Positions 1 to 10,074 of a stretch of DNA of 64,000 bases are shown here, piece by piece (position 1 is the stretch's first letter; each line of letters starts with the position of its first letter). The translations under genes and the position numbers were made by a program. Under the pieces are notes generated by a model. The model made no database searches and was not told where the DNA came from. It was given only the letters and a program-made list of their open reading frames with translations. Origin of the DNA: Ophioderma brevispina (taxonomy: Eukaryota; Echinodermata; Ophiuroidea; Amphilepidida; Ophiodermatidae); assembly GCA_023653785.1 (NCBI GenBank), contig JAMKCH010084887.1:37882-101881 (forward strand). Reading direction: 5' to 3'.

Positions 1-1450
1 GAGCAATAAGGATGAGGCTGAAGATCTAATGGATGAGGTGAGCTATAGGGATGAGGCTGAAGATCCAGTGATGGGGAATCGGGTTTTACTTTTGCGTGAG
101 CAATAGGGATGAGGCTGAAGATCTAATGGATGAGTGAGCTATAGGGATAAGGCTGAAGATCCAATGGATGCGAGAGCAACGGAGATGAGGCTGAGGATCT
201 AATGGATGAGGGGAGCTATAGGGATAAGGCTGAAGATCCAATGGATGGGGAGAGCAATAAGGATGAGGCTGAAGATCTAAGGGATGAGGTGAGCTAAAGG
301 GATAAGGCTGAAGATCCAAGGGATGGGGAGAGCAATAAGGATGAGGCTGAAGATCTAATGGATGAGGTGAGCTGTAGGGATAAGGCTGAAGATCCAATGG
401 ATGGAGAGAGCAATAGGGATAAGGCTGAAGATCCAAGGGATGGGGAGAGCAATAGGGATGAGGCAGAAGATCTAATGGATGAGGTGAGCTATAGGGATAA
501 GGCTGAAGATCCAAGGGATGGGGAGAGCAATAAGGATGAGGCTGAAGATCTAATGGATAAGGTGAGCTAAAGGGATAAGGCTGAAGATCCAAGGGATGGG
601 GAGAGCAATAGGGATGAGACTGAAGATCTAATGGATGAGGTGAGCTATAGGGATAAGGCTGAAGATCCAAGGGATGGGGAGGCCAATAGGGATGAGGCTG
701 AAGATCTAAGGATGAGGTGAGCTAAAGGGATAAGGCTGAAGATCCAGTGGACAGGGAGAGCAATTAGGATGAGGCTGAAGATCTAATGGATGAGGGGAGC
801 TATAGGGATAAGGCTGAAGATCCAAGGGATGGGGAGAGCAATAGGGATGAGACTGAAGATCTAAGGGATGAGGTGAGCTGTAGGGATAAGGCTGAAGATC
901 TAATGGATGAGGTGAGCTATAGGGATAAGGCTGAAGATCAATGGATGGAGAGAGCAATAGGGATGAGGCTGAAGATCTAATGGATGAGGTGAGTTATAGG
1001 GATAAGACTGAAGATCCAATGGATGGAGAGAGCAATAGGGATGAGGCTGAAGATCTAATGGATGAGGTGAGCTAAAGGGATAAGGCTGAAGATCCAATGG
1101 ATGGAGAGAGCAATAGGGATGAGGTGAAGATCTAATGGATGAGGTGAGCTATAGGGATAAGGCTGAAGATCTAATGGATGAGGTGAGCTATAGGGATAAG
1201 GCTGAAGATCCAATGGATGGGGAGGGCAATAGGGACGAGCCTGAAGATCCAGTGGATGTTGGGAGCCATGTTTGTTTTAGGGATGAGGTGAAGATCTAAT
1301 GGATGAGGTGAGCTAAAGGGATTAAGGCTGAAGATCCAATGGATGAGAGCAATAGGGATGAGGTTGAAGATCTAATGGATTGAGGTGAGCTATGGATACG
1401 GCTGAGATCAGGGATGGGAGGACCAATAGGGAGAGGTGAAGATTCTAATG
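1..1450. repeat. 39-bp minisatellite in 78-bp dimers, array 1
   Basis: A tandem array runs from the left edge of the window. Two related 39-bp monomers alternate: one begins GAGCAATAGGGATGAGG and carries AAGATCTAATGG, the other begins GAGCTATAGGGATAAGG and carries AAGATCCAATGG, so the higher-order unit is 78 bp. Because 39 is 13 codons, translations repeat too: MDEVSYRDKAEDP on the plus strand and LDLQPYPYSSPHP on the minus strand. The plus frame is stopped in several monomers (GAGCTAA), and indels break both frames, so I do not call a protein. Most monomers with GAGGTGAGC look like a 5' splice site. The array ends near 1450 where unique sequence starts. Confidence 0.93.
86..670 (-). other. 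Open frame across minisatellite monomers (194 codons)
   Basis: The minus strand of array 1 is open for 194 codons, reading a 13-residue Pro/Tyr/Ser/His repeat (LDLQPYPYSSPHP and variants). The openness follows from the repeat itself: the monomer has no stop in this frame and its length is a multiple of three. No signal peptide, domain or flanking exon supports translation, and one-base indels end the frame at both sides. It is listed so that a reader does not mistake it for an unexamined gene. Confidence 0.2.
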
Positions 1451-2336
1451 GATGATGAAAAATGTTCGACAATCCAGCCACCAGTATAGAGGTCAATGGC
1501 ATTGTGTGCATTTTCGATAAACCAAATCAAAAAAGAGAGAGAGGGGGAGAGAGGGGGAGAAGGAGATGAGGAATATCTAAGACCATATGTAAAGATAAAG
1601 AAGCAACACAGAAAATAAAGATTTTACCTTTGGTGATGACCTTGAAATTTGGACGGATTTGTCTGGAGGAAAGAAAGCGGTCATTATTTATGCGCGGGGA
1701 TGGAGGCTTTAACCTTTTGCAGACAAATTTTGCATTCCCCTTCCATTCCAAAAATTCTCCATTTAAAGTTTCATGTTCACACCCCCGGGTTCCCACATCT
1801 CCCCTTTATTGAAATGTTCTGTTCCCCTTCTTGGCTTACAATTTTTTCACATGGCATTCTTTATTTCCTTTTCAACCATGGCGTAAATCCCGGGGTGGGG
1901 GTGGGATATATCCTCCAATATTGATGAGGACCCCCAAGTGATGCAAGTTCATGATTTTTGACCAAAAATAAACCTCATACTTTACTATAATAGTTTAAAA
2001 ATGGTACTTTCCTCGCGCTTTTCGCGGCTTTTGTTCTAATTACAATCAGAGACGAGATTCACCGCAAGGATCACGCAAGAGCCGCTCCGGGAGCAGAGAT
2101 AACGCAAGAATCACTGCAAGAGCCGCTCCGGGAGCCGGATCACCGCAAGGGATCACCGCAAAGCCGCTCGGGAGCCGAGATCACCGTCAAAAGACACCGC
2201 AAGAGGCCGTCAGGGAGCCGAGATCCACTGCAAGGATCATGCAAGAGCCGTTCGGGAGCCGTTGACAACGTCGGGATCACCGCAAGAGAGGTTCCAGGAG
2301 CCATGATTGCCGCCGGGATCACCGCAAGAGCCGTTC
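1444..2336. repeat. Identical 893-bp block, copy 1 of tandem duplication
   Basis: This block recurs at 4155-5047, offset by 2711 bp, with no difference that I can find by eye. It covers the end of the minisatellite, a GA-rich tract (1529-1565), about 470 bp of AT-rich intron-like sequence, and the first 290 bp of the Ser/Arg-rich repeat block. Identity stops abruptly after 2336, beyond which the two copies differ by many small indels. Confidence 0.92.
2041..2050 (+). promoter_or_regulatory. Candidate 3' splice site at the start of the Ser/Arg block
   Basis: A pyrimidine-rich stretch (CTTTTGTTCTAATTACAATCAG, its last AG at 2048-2049) precedes an abrupt change from AT-rich sequence to GC-rich repeats. 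This is what an intron/exon border looks like. The same site lies at 4760 in the second copy. No matching donor was located. Confidence 0.35.
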
Positions 2337-3200
2337 TGGAAGCCGTGGCCGCTGCCGGGATCACCGCAGGAGCCGTTCAGAAGCCGGAAACCGCCGCCGG
2401 GATTACGCAAGCGCCGCTCGGGGGCCGGACCGCCGCCGGGATCACCGCAGGGAGCAGTCGGGAGCCGTGTGATACAGCCAGCTACACCCGGATCTCTGGA
2501 GGAGCCGCTCCTTAAAGCGTTGCCGCCATAGCACGCAAAGATAGTTATGACCGCGACCGCCAGGCCGACCGAGACCCGCCGGAAGCAGTGAGCTTCAGGA
2601 CAGCCGCCCACCCAACGACAGCCAGCGGGAAGCAGTAGGAGTCAACCACGGCACAGCGCCGTCCGCATGGGGCGAACTTCTGGGTCCAGTCGGAACCTGA
2701 ACCACCGAGCTTGCCCGAAGATTGGGTGTTCATGGATGACCATCAGGACATGAACTCGCCAGGTTCAAGCTGTCCTTACTCACGCACGCCTCCTCCTCGG
2801 ACTGCGTACCTGAGCCGAGCAAGCAAGGAGGATCCTCACAGGGGATCTCTCAAGAGGCATGAACCGGTGCTGTGGAATCTCGGAGGTAGGAGGATCCACC
2901 ATCTCGATGAGGAAAACTAGGGGAACCGTTCACCGTGGTACAGAGGAACCTAGGACCATGACGACCCCTTCCGCCCAGAGGCCGCTCCGATTCCTGAAGC
3001 CCTACAGTGGCGGCTCCTTAGCTTTCCTTTACGGCAGTAATGCTAGAAAGGGGCACCCCGATCCAGAGGCCTGAATCCTCACCAGAGGTTTGACGAACTG
3101 GGAGAAGCTGGCCTAGGGGGGTAACAAGCCAGAGAAGCCGCGGCCGGTTATGTCCCCGCTCGTCTCACTTCCGAGGTTTTCTAGACACGTCACCGTCAAG
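2050..3200 (+). pseudogene. Exon-like Ser/Arg-rich repeat block, copy 1 (frame broken)
   Basis: GC-rich sequence in an AT-rich setting. From 2050 to about 2500 it is an imperfect 30-bp tandem repeat (GGATCACCGCAAGAGCCG followed by TTCGGGAGCC) whose best frame gives the 10-residue unit SRSGSRDHRK, as in the RS domains of splicing-related or matrix proteins. Further on, fragments such as SYDRDRQADRDPPE and DWVFMDDHQD keep a coding look up to about 3080. No frame stays open: small indels shift it every 30-90 bp, and they differ between the two copies. It could be a real exon spoiled by sequencing error, a pseudogene, or a GC-rich satellite. The family is not recognised. Nothing supports a function beyond the RS-like composition. 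Confidence 0.4.
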
Positions 3201-3204
3201 AACC

Positions 3205-4160
3205 AGACGATGGATGCGAGAGCAACCGGAGATGTAGGCTGATGATTCTATTGGAGAGGTGAGCTACAAGGGATAAGGCTGAAGATCCAAGGATGGGGAG
3301 GCCAATAGGGATGAGACTGAAGATCTAATGGATGAGGTAGCTATGGGATAAGGCGTGCTGTGAAGATCCAGTGGAGGGGAGAGCAATAAGGATGAGGCTG
3401 AAGATCTAATGGGATGCGGTTGAAGCTTTCGGGATACGGCTGTGAAGATCCAATGGATGGGGAATGGGGAGAGCAATAAGGATGAGACTGAATATCTAAT
3501 GGCTGAGGTGACTGTAGGGATAAGCTTGAGAATCTAATGGATGAGGTGAGCTATAGGGATAAGGCGGAAGATCCAATGGATGAGGAGAGCAATAGGGATG
3601 AGGCTGAAGTGAAGAGAAAATGGATGAGGGGCTGAGTTGAGGTTATAGGATAGAATGAAGATCCAACGGATTTGAGAGCAAAGCATAGGGATGAGGCTTA
3701 AGATCTAATGGCTGGAGGTGAGTTAAAGGGATAAGGCTGAAGCTGAAGAACCAATGGATGGAGAGAGCAATAGGGATAAGATAGGCGCTGAAGAATCAAG
3801 GGATGGGGGAGTAGCAATAGAGATGAGGACTGACGACTAATGGTGAGGTGAGCTTAGGATAAGGCTGAAGTGAAGATCCAGTGGACGGGGAGAGCAATAA
3901 GGATGAGGCTTGAAGATCTAATGGAGAAGGTGAGACTAAAGGGAACCGGCTGAAGAACCAATGGATGAGAGCAATAGGGATGAGACTGAAGATCTAAGAT
4001 GAGGGGAGCTATAGGGATAAGGCGGAAGATCCAATGGATGGGGAGGCCGGCCAATAGGGATGGACTGGAAGATCTACATGGATGAGGTGAGACTAAGGGA
4101 TAAGGCTTTGAAGATCCAGTGGAAGGGAGAGCCAATTAGGATGAGGCTTGAAGATCTAAT
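3205..4160. repeat. 39-bp minisatellite, array 2 (noisy copy)
   Basis: The same 39/78-bp repeat as at 1-1450, but with many more insertions and deletions (for example extra bases in GGCGTGCTGTGAAG and GGAGGCCGGCCAATAGGG). Unlike array 1, neither strand keeps an open frame for long. It joins directly to the end of the first Ser/Arg block (around 3190-3205) and ends at the identical block at 4155. Confidence 0.9.
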
Positions 4161-5047
4161 GGATGATGAAAAATGTTCGACAATCCAGCCACCAGTATAG
4201 AGGTCAATGGCATTGTGTGCATTTTCGATAAACCAAATCAAAAAAGAGAGAGAGGGGGAGAGAGGGGGAGAAGGAGATGAGGAATATCTAAGACCATATG
4301 TAAAGATAAAGAAGCAACACAGAAAATAAAGATTTTACCTTTGGTGATGACCTTGAAATTTGGACGGATTTGTCTGGAGGAAAGAAAGCGGTCATTATTT
4401 ATGCGCGGGGATGGAGGCTTTAACCTTTTGCAGACAAATTTTGCATTCCCCTTCCATTCCAAAAATTCTCCATTTAAAGTTTCATGTTCACACCCCCGGG
4501 TTCCCACATCTCCCCTTTATTGAAATGTTCTGTTCCCCTTCTTGGCTTACAATTTTTTCACATGGCATTCTTTATTTCCTTTTCAACCATGGCGTAAATC
4601 CCGGGGTGGGGGTGGGATATATCCTCCAATATTGATGAGGACCCCCAAGTGATGCAAGTTCATGATTTTTGACCAAAAATAAACCTCATACTTTACTATA
4701 ATAGTTTAAAAATGGTACTTTCCTCGCGCTTTTCGCGGCTTTTGTTCTAATTACAATCAGAGACGAGATTCACCGCAAGGATCACGCAAGAGCCGCTCCG
4801 GGAGCAGAGATAACGCAAGAATCACTGCAAGAGCCGCTCCGGGAGCCGGATCACCGCAAGGGATCACCGCAAAGCCGCTCGGGAGCCGAGATCACCGTCA
4901 AAAGACACCGCAAGAGGCCGTCAGGGAGCCGAGATCCACTGCAAGGATCATGCAAGAGCCGTTCGGGAGCCGTTGACAACGTCGGGATCACCGCAAGAGA
5001 GGTTCCAGGAGCCATGATTGCCGCCGGGATCACCGCAAGAGCCGTTC
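4155..5047. repeat. Identical 893-bp block, copy 2 of tandem duplication
   Basis: Second copy of 1444-2336, offset 2711 bp, including the GA-rich tract and the same candidate 3' splice site (AG at 4759-4760). After 5047 the sequence diverges from copy 1 mainly by indels, first seen as CCGTTCGGAAAAAGCC here against CCGTTCTGGAAGCC in copy 1. Confidence 0.92.
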
Positions 5048-6210
5048 GGAAAAAGCCGTGGCCGCTGCGACGGGAACACCGCAAGAGCCATTCCAGAAGC
5101 CGGACCCGCGCCGGGATTACCGCAAGAGCCGCTCGGGGAGCGGGGACCGCCCGCCGGGATCACTGCAGGAGCCGTTCGGGGAGCCGTGGTAACAGCAGCT
5201 ACACCCGGATTCCAGAGGAGCCGCTCCTTAAGCCGTGACCGCCATAGCCGCAACACCATAGTTATTGACCGCGACGCCGGCCGAACGAGCCGGCGGGTTA
5301 AGCCGTGTCTTCAGGACAAGCCGCTAACCAAAGACAGCCGGCGGGGACGCAGTAAGAGTCCACAACGGCCAAGCGATTGTCGTATGGGACGAAACTCTGG
5401 GTCCAGTAGGAACTGACCCCGAAGCTTGCACGAAGATTGGGTGTTCATGGGACGACCATAAGGACATGAACTCGCCAGCGTTCAAGCTGTCCTTATCACA
5501 CACGCCTTCCTCCTCGGAATCGCGTACCTTAGCGATCAGCCAGGATCTAGGAGGAAACCTCACAGGGGATCTCTCAAGAGGCAGAACCGGCCGGAGTCCT
5601 TCGGGGTGAGGGATCCACCATCTCGAGGGAACAAACTAGGGGAAAACCGGTCACCGTGGTACCGAGGAACCTACGGACCTACGACCCTTCCGCCCAGAAG
5701 GCCGATACGATTCCTGAGCCCTAAGTGGCGGCTCCTAGCTTTCCTTACTGCAGTAATGCTAGGAAGGGGGCCCTCACGATCCAGTGGCCTGAATCATCAC
5801 CAGAGGGTGACGAACGGGCGAAGATGGCTTAAAGGGGTAACAAGCCAGGAAGCCGCGGACCGTATGTCACGCTTCCTGTTCACTTCAGGAGGTTTCTGCG
5901 GACCACGCTAACCCGTCAAGAACCAGCCGGGCCCTTGCCGCCTACAGTGGGTGGAACTCACCCTACAAGCGCCACCAGGGGTCGAGAAGAAGTACTTCGC
6001 CCGCGCCAGTGCCAGAAAAAGCATGCCCCCACATGCTGTATGACGCAGGGACATGGGCAAAATGCCAGATTGGACCACCCGCAGCGGGGGTGGAGGGCGG
6101 GTCAGTAAACCCTATCGTACAGGAACGTCACTCACCGGGGTCGACCTTGGAAACCAGAAGAGGGGAATCCGAATTGGGAAGGCCTGGAGACCAGGGCCAG
6201 GGATGGGTAA
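4761..6210 (+). pseudogene. Exon-like Ser/Arg-rich repeat block, copy 2 (frame broken)
   Basis: Counterpart of 2050-3200. The first 287 bp are identical to copy 1; afterwards the order of recognisable pieces is the same (RS repeat, a SRDRH/DRDAG-like stretch, the GAAGATTGGGTGTTCATGG segment near 5431, the GGCGGCTCC-TAGCTTTCCTT segment near 5727), but each is shifted by different indels. This copy continues about 270 bp further into GC-rich sequence (5930-6200) that has no partner in copy 1, where the minisatellite takes over instead. No long open frame, no recognised domain. It is either a decayed duplicate or an assembly copy. Confidence 0.38.
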
Positions 6211-6221
6211 ATCTATTTTAT

Positions 6222-6420
6222 GAGTTCGAGTTAGAGTTGTCGGGTTCGAGTTCGAGTAGCGTTGCTTTAGTTCGAGTTGCTTTTAGAGTTCGAGGTCGAG
6301 GATTGCTTTTAGAGTTCGAGTTAGAGTTCGAGTTTGCTTTTAGAGTTCGAGTCGCTTTTAGAGTTCGAGTTGCTTGTAGAGTTCGAGTTGCTTTTAAGTT
6401 CGAGTCCTCTTTGGGTTAGG
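6222..6420 (+). repeat. GTTCGAG array (about 18-bp unit), left copy
   Basis: Imperfect tandem repeat of GAGTTCGAGTTGCTTTTA. The first bases, TTTTATGAGTTCGAGTTAG, match in inverted orientation the outer end of the array at 13250-13562. Just before it stands CCAGGGATGGGTAAAT, which resembles the CAGGGRTGGG start of many hAT elements. The two arrays may be subterminal repeats of one large element, but no target duplication is visible. Confidence 0.85.
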
Positions 6421-6770
6421 AGTTGAATGAATACATGAGTGGTAAATGAAAACAGGTAGATAAATAAATACATGTTTATGTGAATGAAGACAGGGCACAT
6501 AACTGAATACACGTAGGCAAAAGCAGGGAAATAAATTGGTAAATAAAAAACAGATCAGCTAAATGAAAAAAGGTCATGCAAATAAAAAACAGATAGGGTT
6601 AAAATTAAATACAGGTGTGGGTAAATGACGGACGGTTAAAAATGACTGAGGTGTAGTAAATGAAAACTTGTCAGCGAAGTACGGTGTACATTGGATTCCA
6701 GAACAACTTTTTATTAATTTTTTCTGGATTTTTCGTTACTTTTTAGACTTCTGTTTCCCTAGATTTATTT

Positions 6771-7130
6771 TCTACACTGTTAAAAAAAGTTTCCGTAAAT
6801 TTACGGAAAATTTATGGCAAGCAGTATTTGCCCGTCATGTTTAGGTTAGAATTTACAGAAATTTTCTGTCAATTAACGGCAAATTTGACGTAATTTTACA
6901 GAAATTTGTCTCATATTATGGAAAAATGTGTACATTTTAACAGAAATTTTTCCGTAATTAAAATTACGGGAAACCAAAAAAAAAAAGGCGGAAATATTGT
7001 GCAGAAATTGTGAAAATATTACGTAAATTACAACATTTTTATGTTTTTGTGTTTATTTTTATTGTTTTTGTAAACCAGATTTCGTAAATTTACGGGGAAA
7101 TCTTGTTTTCTTAATTACGGAAATTTAACG
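6771..7130. repeat. TTTACGGAAA-rich repeat with CACTGTTAAAA end
   Basis: Begins CACTGTTAAAAAAAGTTTCC and consists of variations on CCGTAAATTTACGG and ACAGAAATTT in both orientations, so it is locally palindromic. The same CACTGTTAAAAAA terminus occurs inverted at 58059-58071. Only one end is present here, inside the left arm of the foldback-like region. Confidence 0.45.
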
Positions 7131-7196
7131 TGTACTTGTTTTTTAGATTTATTTTTTCTTTCTAGATTTTTTATAGAGTAAAAGTCCGCTATGCCA

Positions 7197-7262
7197 CAGT
7201 CGATCTATTCTCTCTCTCTCTCTCTCCTCTCTTAATTCCTTTTTTTTTTTCCTTTTTTTTTC
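7197..7262. repeat. (TC)n and poly-T low-complexity tract
   Basis: TCTCTC repeats followed by runs of T. Simple sequence only. Confidence 0.85.
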
Positions 7263-8199
7263 CATATTGTTCTATTCTAGGAACGCACGCCATCTGCAAG
7301 TAGTCTAGGGTACGCGCCCGAGATTGCAAGGTCATACAAGTGTTCTAGCCTAAGGGTACGTCTATGCCTTTGTCAGTTGTTTGGGAACAGTATACTCGCA
7401 TGTGTATTTCGGGTAACACCGCGCGCTCGCAAGTGTTTTAGGGACGCACGAGTTTGTGTTTAAAATAATCCACCCACGTACAAGTGTTTTAGATGTACAA
7501 TCAGGGTCCGGACGCGGGCCCCCCCCCCAAATCCCACAAAGCCCACAAAGAGGGTAAAATGTGCAATTTTACCCGCCGCCCGGGAACCAGACATTTAAAT
7601 ACGTGCCAAAGAAGTGTCACCATACACTTACTATACGCGTGCGTAGCCTTAACCACCTGCCAAACACGAGTGTGTACCTTAAAACACTGCGAACCGCTGT
7701 GCGTGTACCCTAGAATACTGGTAAAAAAACTTGTGAACAATGCGATAAGCATGCACCCGTAAAACACATTAAACACTATGTTTAGAAAAACAAAAAATAA
7801 CCTATAGAAAACAACTTAAAAATAGATCTAGTAAAATAATTATTTTTAGTAGAGGAAAGTAATTTAGAAAAACAAATCTAGAAAAAAAAACATAGACTAA
7901 ACAAGTTATGTCCCTGATGGTACACGTAAGCCTACGTGTATTCTTTCACAGACTGTTCTTTCTTACCTGATCGTCTTCATTTTAAATGAATGTATTAATT
8001 TTACCTGACCTGTTACCTCAGTAGCGTTTTTTACTATAGGCATTTTTGTTTAACATACCTTTTATTTTTTAATACCGCTTAAGCCTTGTTTTCACTACCT
8101 CAACTTTTTGCAATACCTTTTATACTTTATTACCGATTTCTTCACACCATTTTGCACTACCTGAAGCATGTTAAGCATTGTATTGTACCTTTTGAAACC

Positions 8200-9500
8200 A
8201 AATTCGGCCGCCCATATTTGTTGAAAATCATGTCATCACAAGGGGACTGCCGGACCTGGCCGCAAAGCCGACCACAACGACAGCTCGGTGGCCGACCAGC
8301 ATTACACGTGTGGTCTAAAAGTCAGGGGACAGTTAGCCGCATATGCGCGTATGTCAAGTTGTCAATAGCGCGGCGCGGACTGTGATTGTTTGAATGTGTA
8401 GTCTGGCGGGGCATGTTCGAACAAAATAGGATTAAAAGCCAAAACATGAAAACTACTTGAGTGACTATTCGACGCACCGGGCGCAATAATTCACTCAAGT
8501 AAACTTTCTGTTTCCAATCCGCTTTAAATGTTCACAGATTTTTTTCACGGCCGACATTGTCTGCACCGTCACAAATAAAGTCAGACGCGAATTGGTCGCC
8601 TTATTCGGTCCCCGACTAGCTGCTAGTTGATCATGCAATGAATCCCACCGGGGAGGACACGACTGGCTCGATTTGGGCATTGGGAATTAAAGGGGGGGGG
8701 GGAGGGAAGTCGGTTTATGTGTATCCATCGGAAAATTAGCACTATATATAAAATCACCCAGTAAACATGTAGATTCTATGGTGTCACAGGCTCATGATAC
8801 GGTCATGTTTCTGTCATAACGGCAAAAACGGTTTACTACAAAAAGCCACACCCATAAAAACGAATCTTTTACGTTAACTTCACAACAAAATGAGAATTAA
8901 CTATGAACAAAACAGGTTTTGGAAATAAATGGCGCAAAATGTGGTGCGATATGAGCCAGATCCTGTCAATACGTCGGGTAACGTTGTGTTGCATGAGCGC
9001 CTTAGTCCGTGTGCGTTTGTATGTTCGGTCGGGCCTCGCGAAGTCAATAGGCGGGTAGGACCCCTTATACAAGAGAATGATACTAACGTCTAGGATTTTG
9101 AAATGGCGCGAAAATTGAATTTTCAAATGCATTTTTCTCCAAAATTTCTTCTACGAACTAAAAGTCCGCAGAAACCAAAATTGCTTTAAATGATGTCTTC
9201 TGTGCCGTATGGTAAAAATTGAATGCATTCATCAAGCGGTTTTGGAGGAACAATCAGGCACTTTAAAGGCTGATTCAGAGTTTTGAAAAATAATTATGAG
9301 TGAAATTCAAAATAGCCATCTAGAACTAAAAAGTAGTCACTAAAAACTGTTAAATTCCAAGTCTCGGAGACCCACCCAGCAGGCTGGAGTGATTACACTC
9401 CCTTCCTTGTTTATATGTCACTACCTTCATATTGTCGCAGCGGACAATAATTACCTTCCCGACCCCCCGGGGCACCGACCACGGGGAGCAGGCCGCATGC
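8200..9500. other. No supported gene
   Basis: Open frames are short and carry no recognisable domain. A TTAAAGGCTGATTCAGAG string near 9262 resembles the terminal sequence of the TTAA MITE at 12336-12703, but a partner end was not found. A G-run lies at 8690-8702. Confidence 0.5.
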
Positions 9501-10070
9501 CAGAACGACAGCTCTCCTATCCTCTCTCCCTCTCTTCTCACTCTCCCTCTCTATATATCTGGCTCTCCTTTCCTCTAAACTAAAAATCTACTTCCAGATT
9601 ACCATCGATTCACCAACTCTATCCCCCTTATCAGCACTTTCACAGTCATGTCTCATATTCGCTCACATCTCTACCATATATATTAATATCTTCCCTCTCT
9701 AAGGCTCCTCTCCATCTCGACTCAATTTCAACTTCCACAGATCTGCGAGATCTATCGCCCCTCTTAACCCGATCCACTTGCCCTTTCATCTATTCTCCCT
9801 CTCTCCCTCCATTTCTCCACTCTCCTCTCCATCTTACCTCACCTATTCGCGAGGGCGGGGGGGGGGGGGACTTCCTCTCATTGCTGTATCTTACAGGCTT
9901 CTTCTCCCTCTCGGTCTCTCCGCTTATCCCAGGGTACATTCTCGACTCTATCGCCTCTTCCTCTTCTCAGTCCCCCTCTCCCTGGTCTACTCACTCTCCT
10001 TGCGTCTCCTCTCCTTTCTCTCCCCCTCCATCCTCTGCCCTCCCTCCCCTCCCCGAAACGACCCGAGAAA
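9500..10070. repeat. Pyrimidine-rich tract with G-run
   Basis: About 570 bp dominated by CTCTCC/TTCTCC words on the plus strand, interrupted by a G-run near 9857-9870. The 60-120 codon open frames here are a by-product of the skewed composition. Confidence 0.7.
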
Positions 10071-10074
10071 ATTA

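Larger units (their letters stand above)
6425..8190. mobile_element. Nested inverted short-repeat arrays (foldback-like element)
   Basis: Several degenerate arrays occur in one orientation on the left and inverted on the right of a centre near 7540. An AGGTnnnTAAATGAAAAC-type array (6425-6680) reappears inverted at about 7910-8190, with an exact inverted 14-mer GAATACACGTAGGC (6505-6518 and 7930-7943). TTTCTAGATTT-type stretches at 6700-6770 and 7135-7185 answer to 7780-7890. A GGGTACGCACGCG / AGTGTTCTA array (7270-7490) answers to 7590-7750. No coding sequence was found. Sea urchin TU foldback transposons have tandemly repeated inverted ends of this general style; that resemblance is by architecture only. 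Confidence 0.5.

Noticed and set aside
1527..1924. Identical 89-91 codon frames in both tandem units (also 4238-4635)
   Set aside because: Conservation is complete at the DNA level including flanks, so it says nothing about coding; frames overlap on both strands and read intron-like sequence.
6195..6225. hAT terminus CCAGGGATGGGTAAAT at the left GTTCGAG array
   Set aside because: The opposite border does not show the matching CAGGG end and no 8-bp duplication is visible, so a hAT assignment is not supported.
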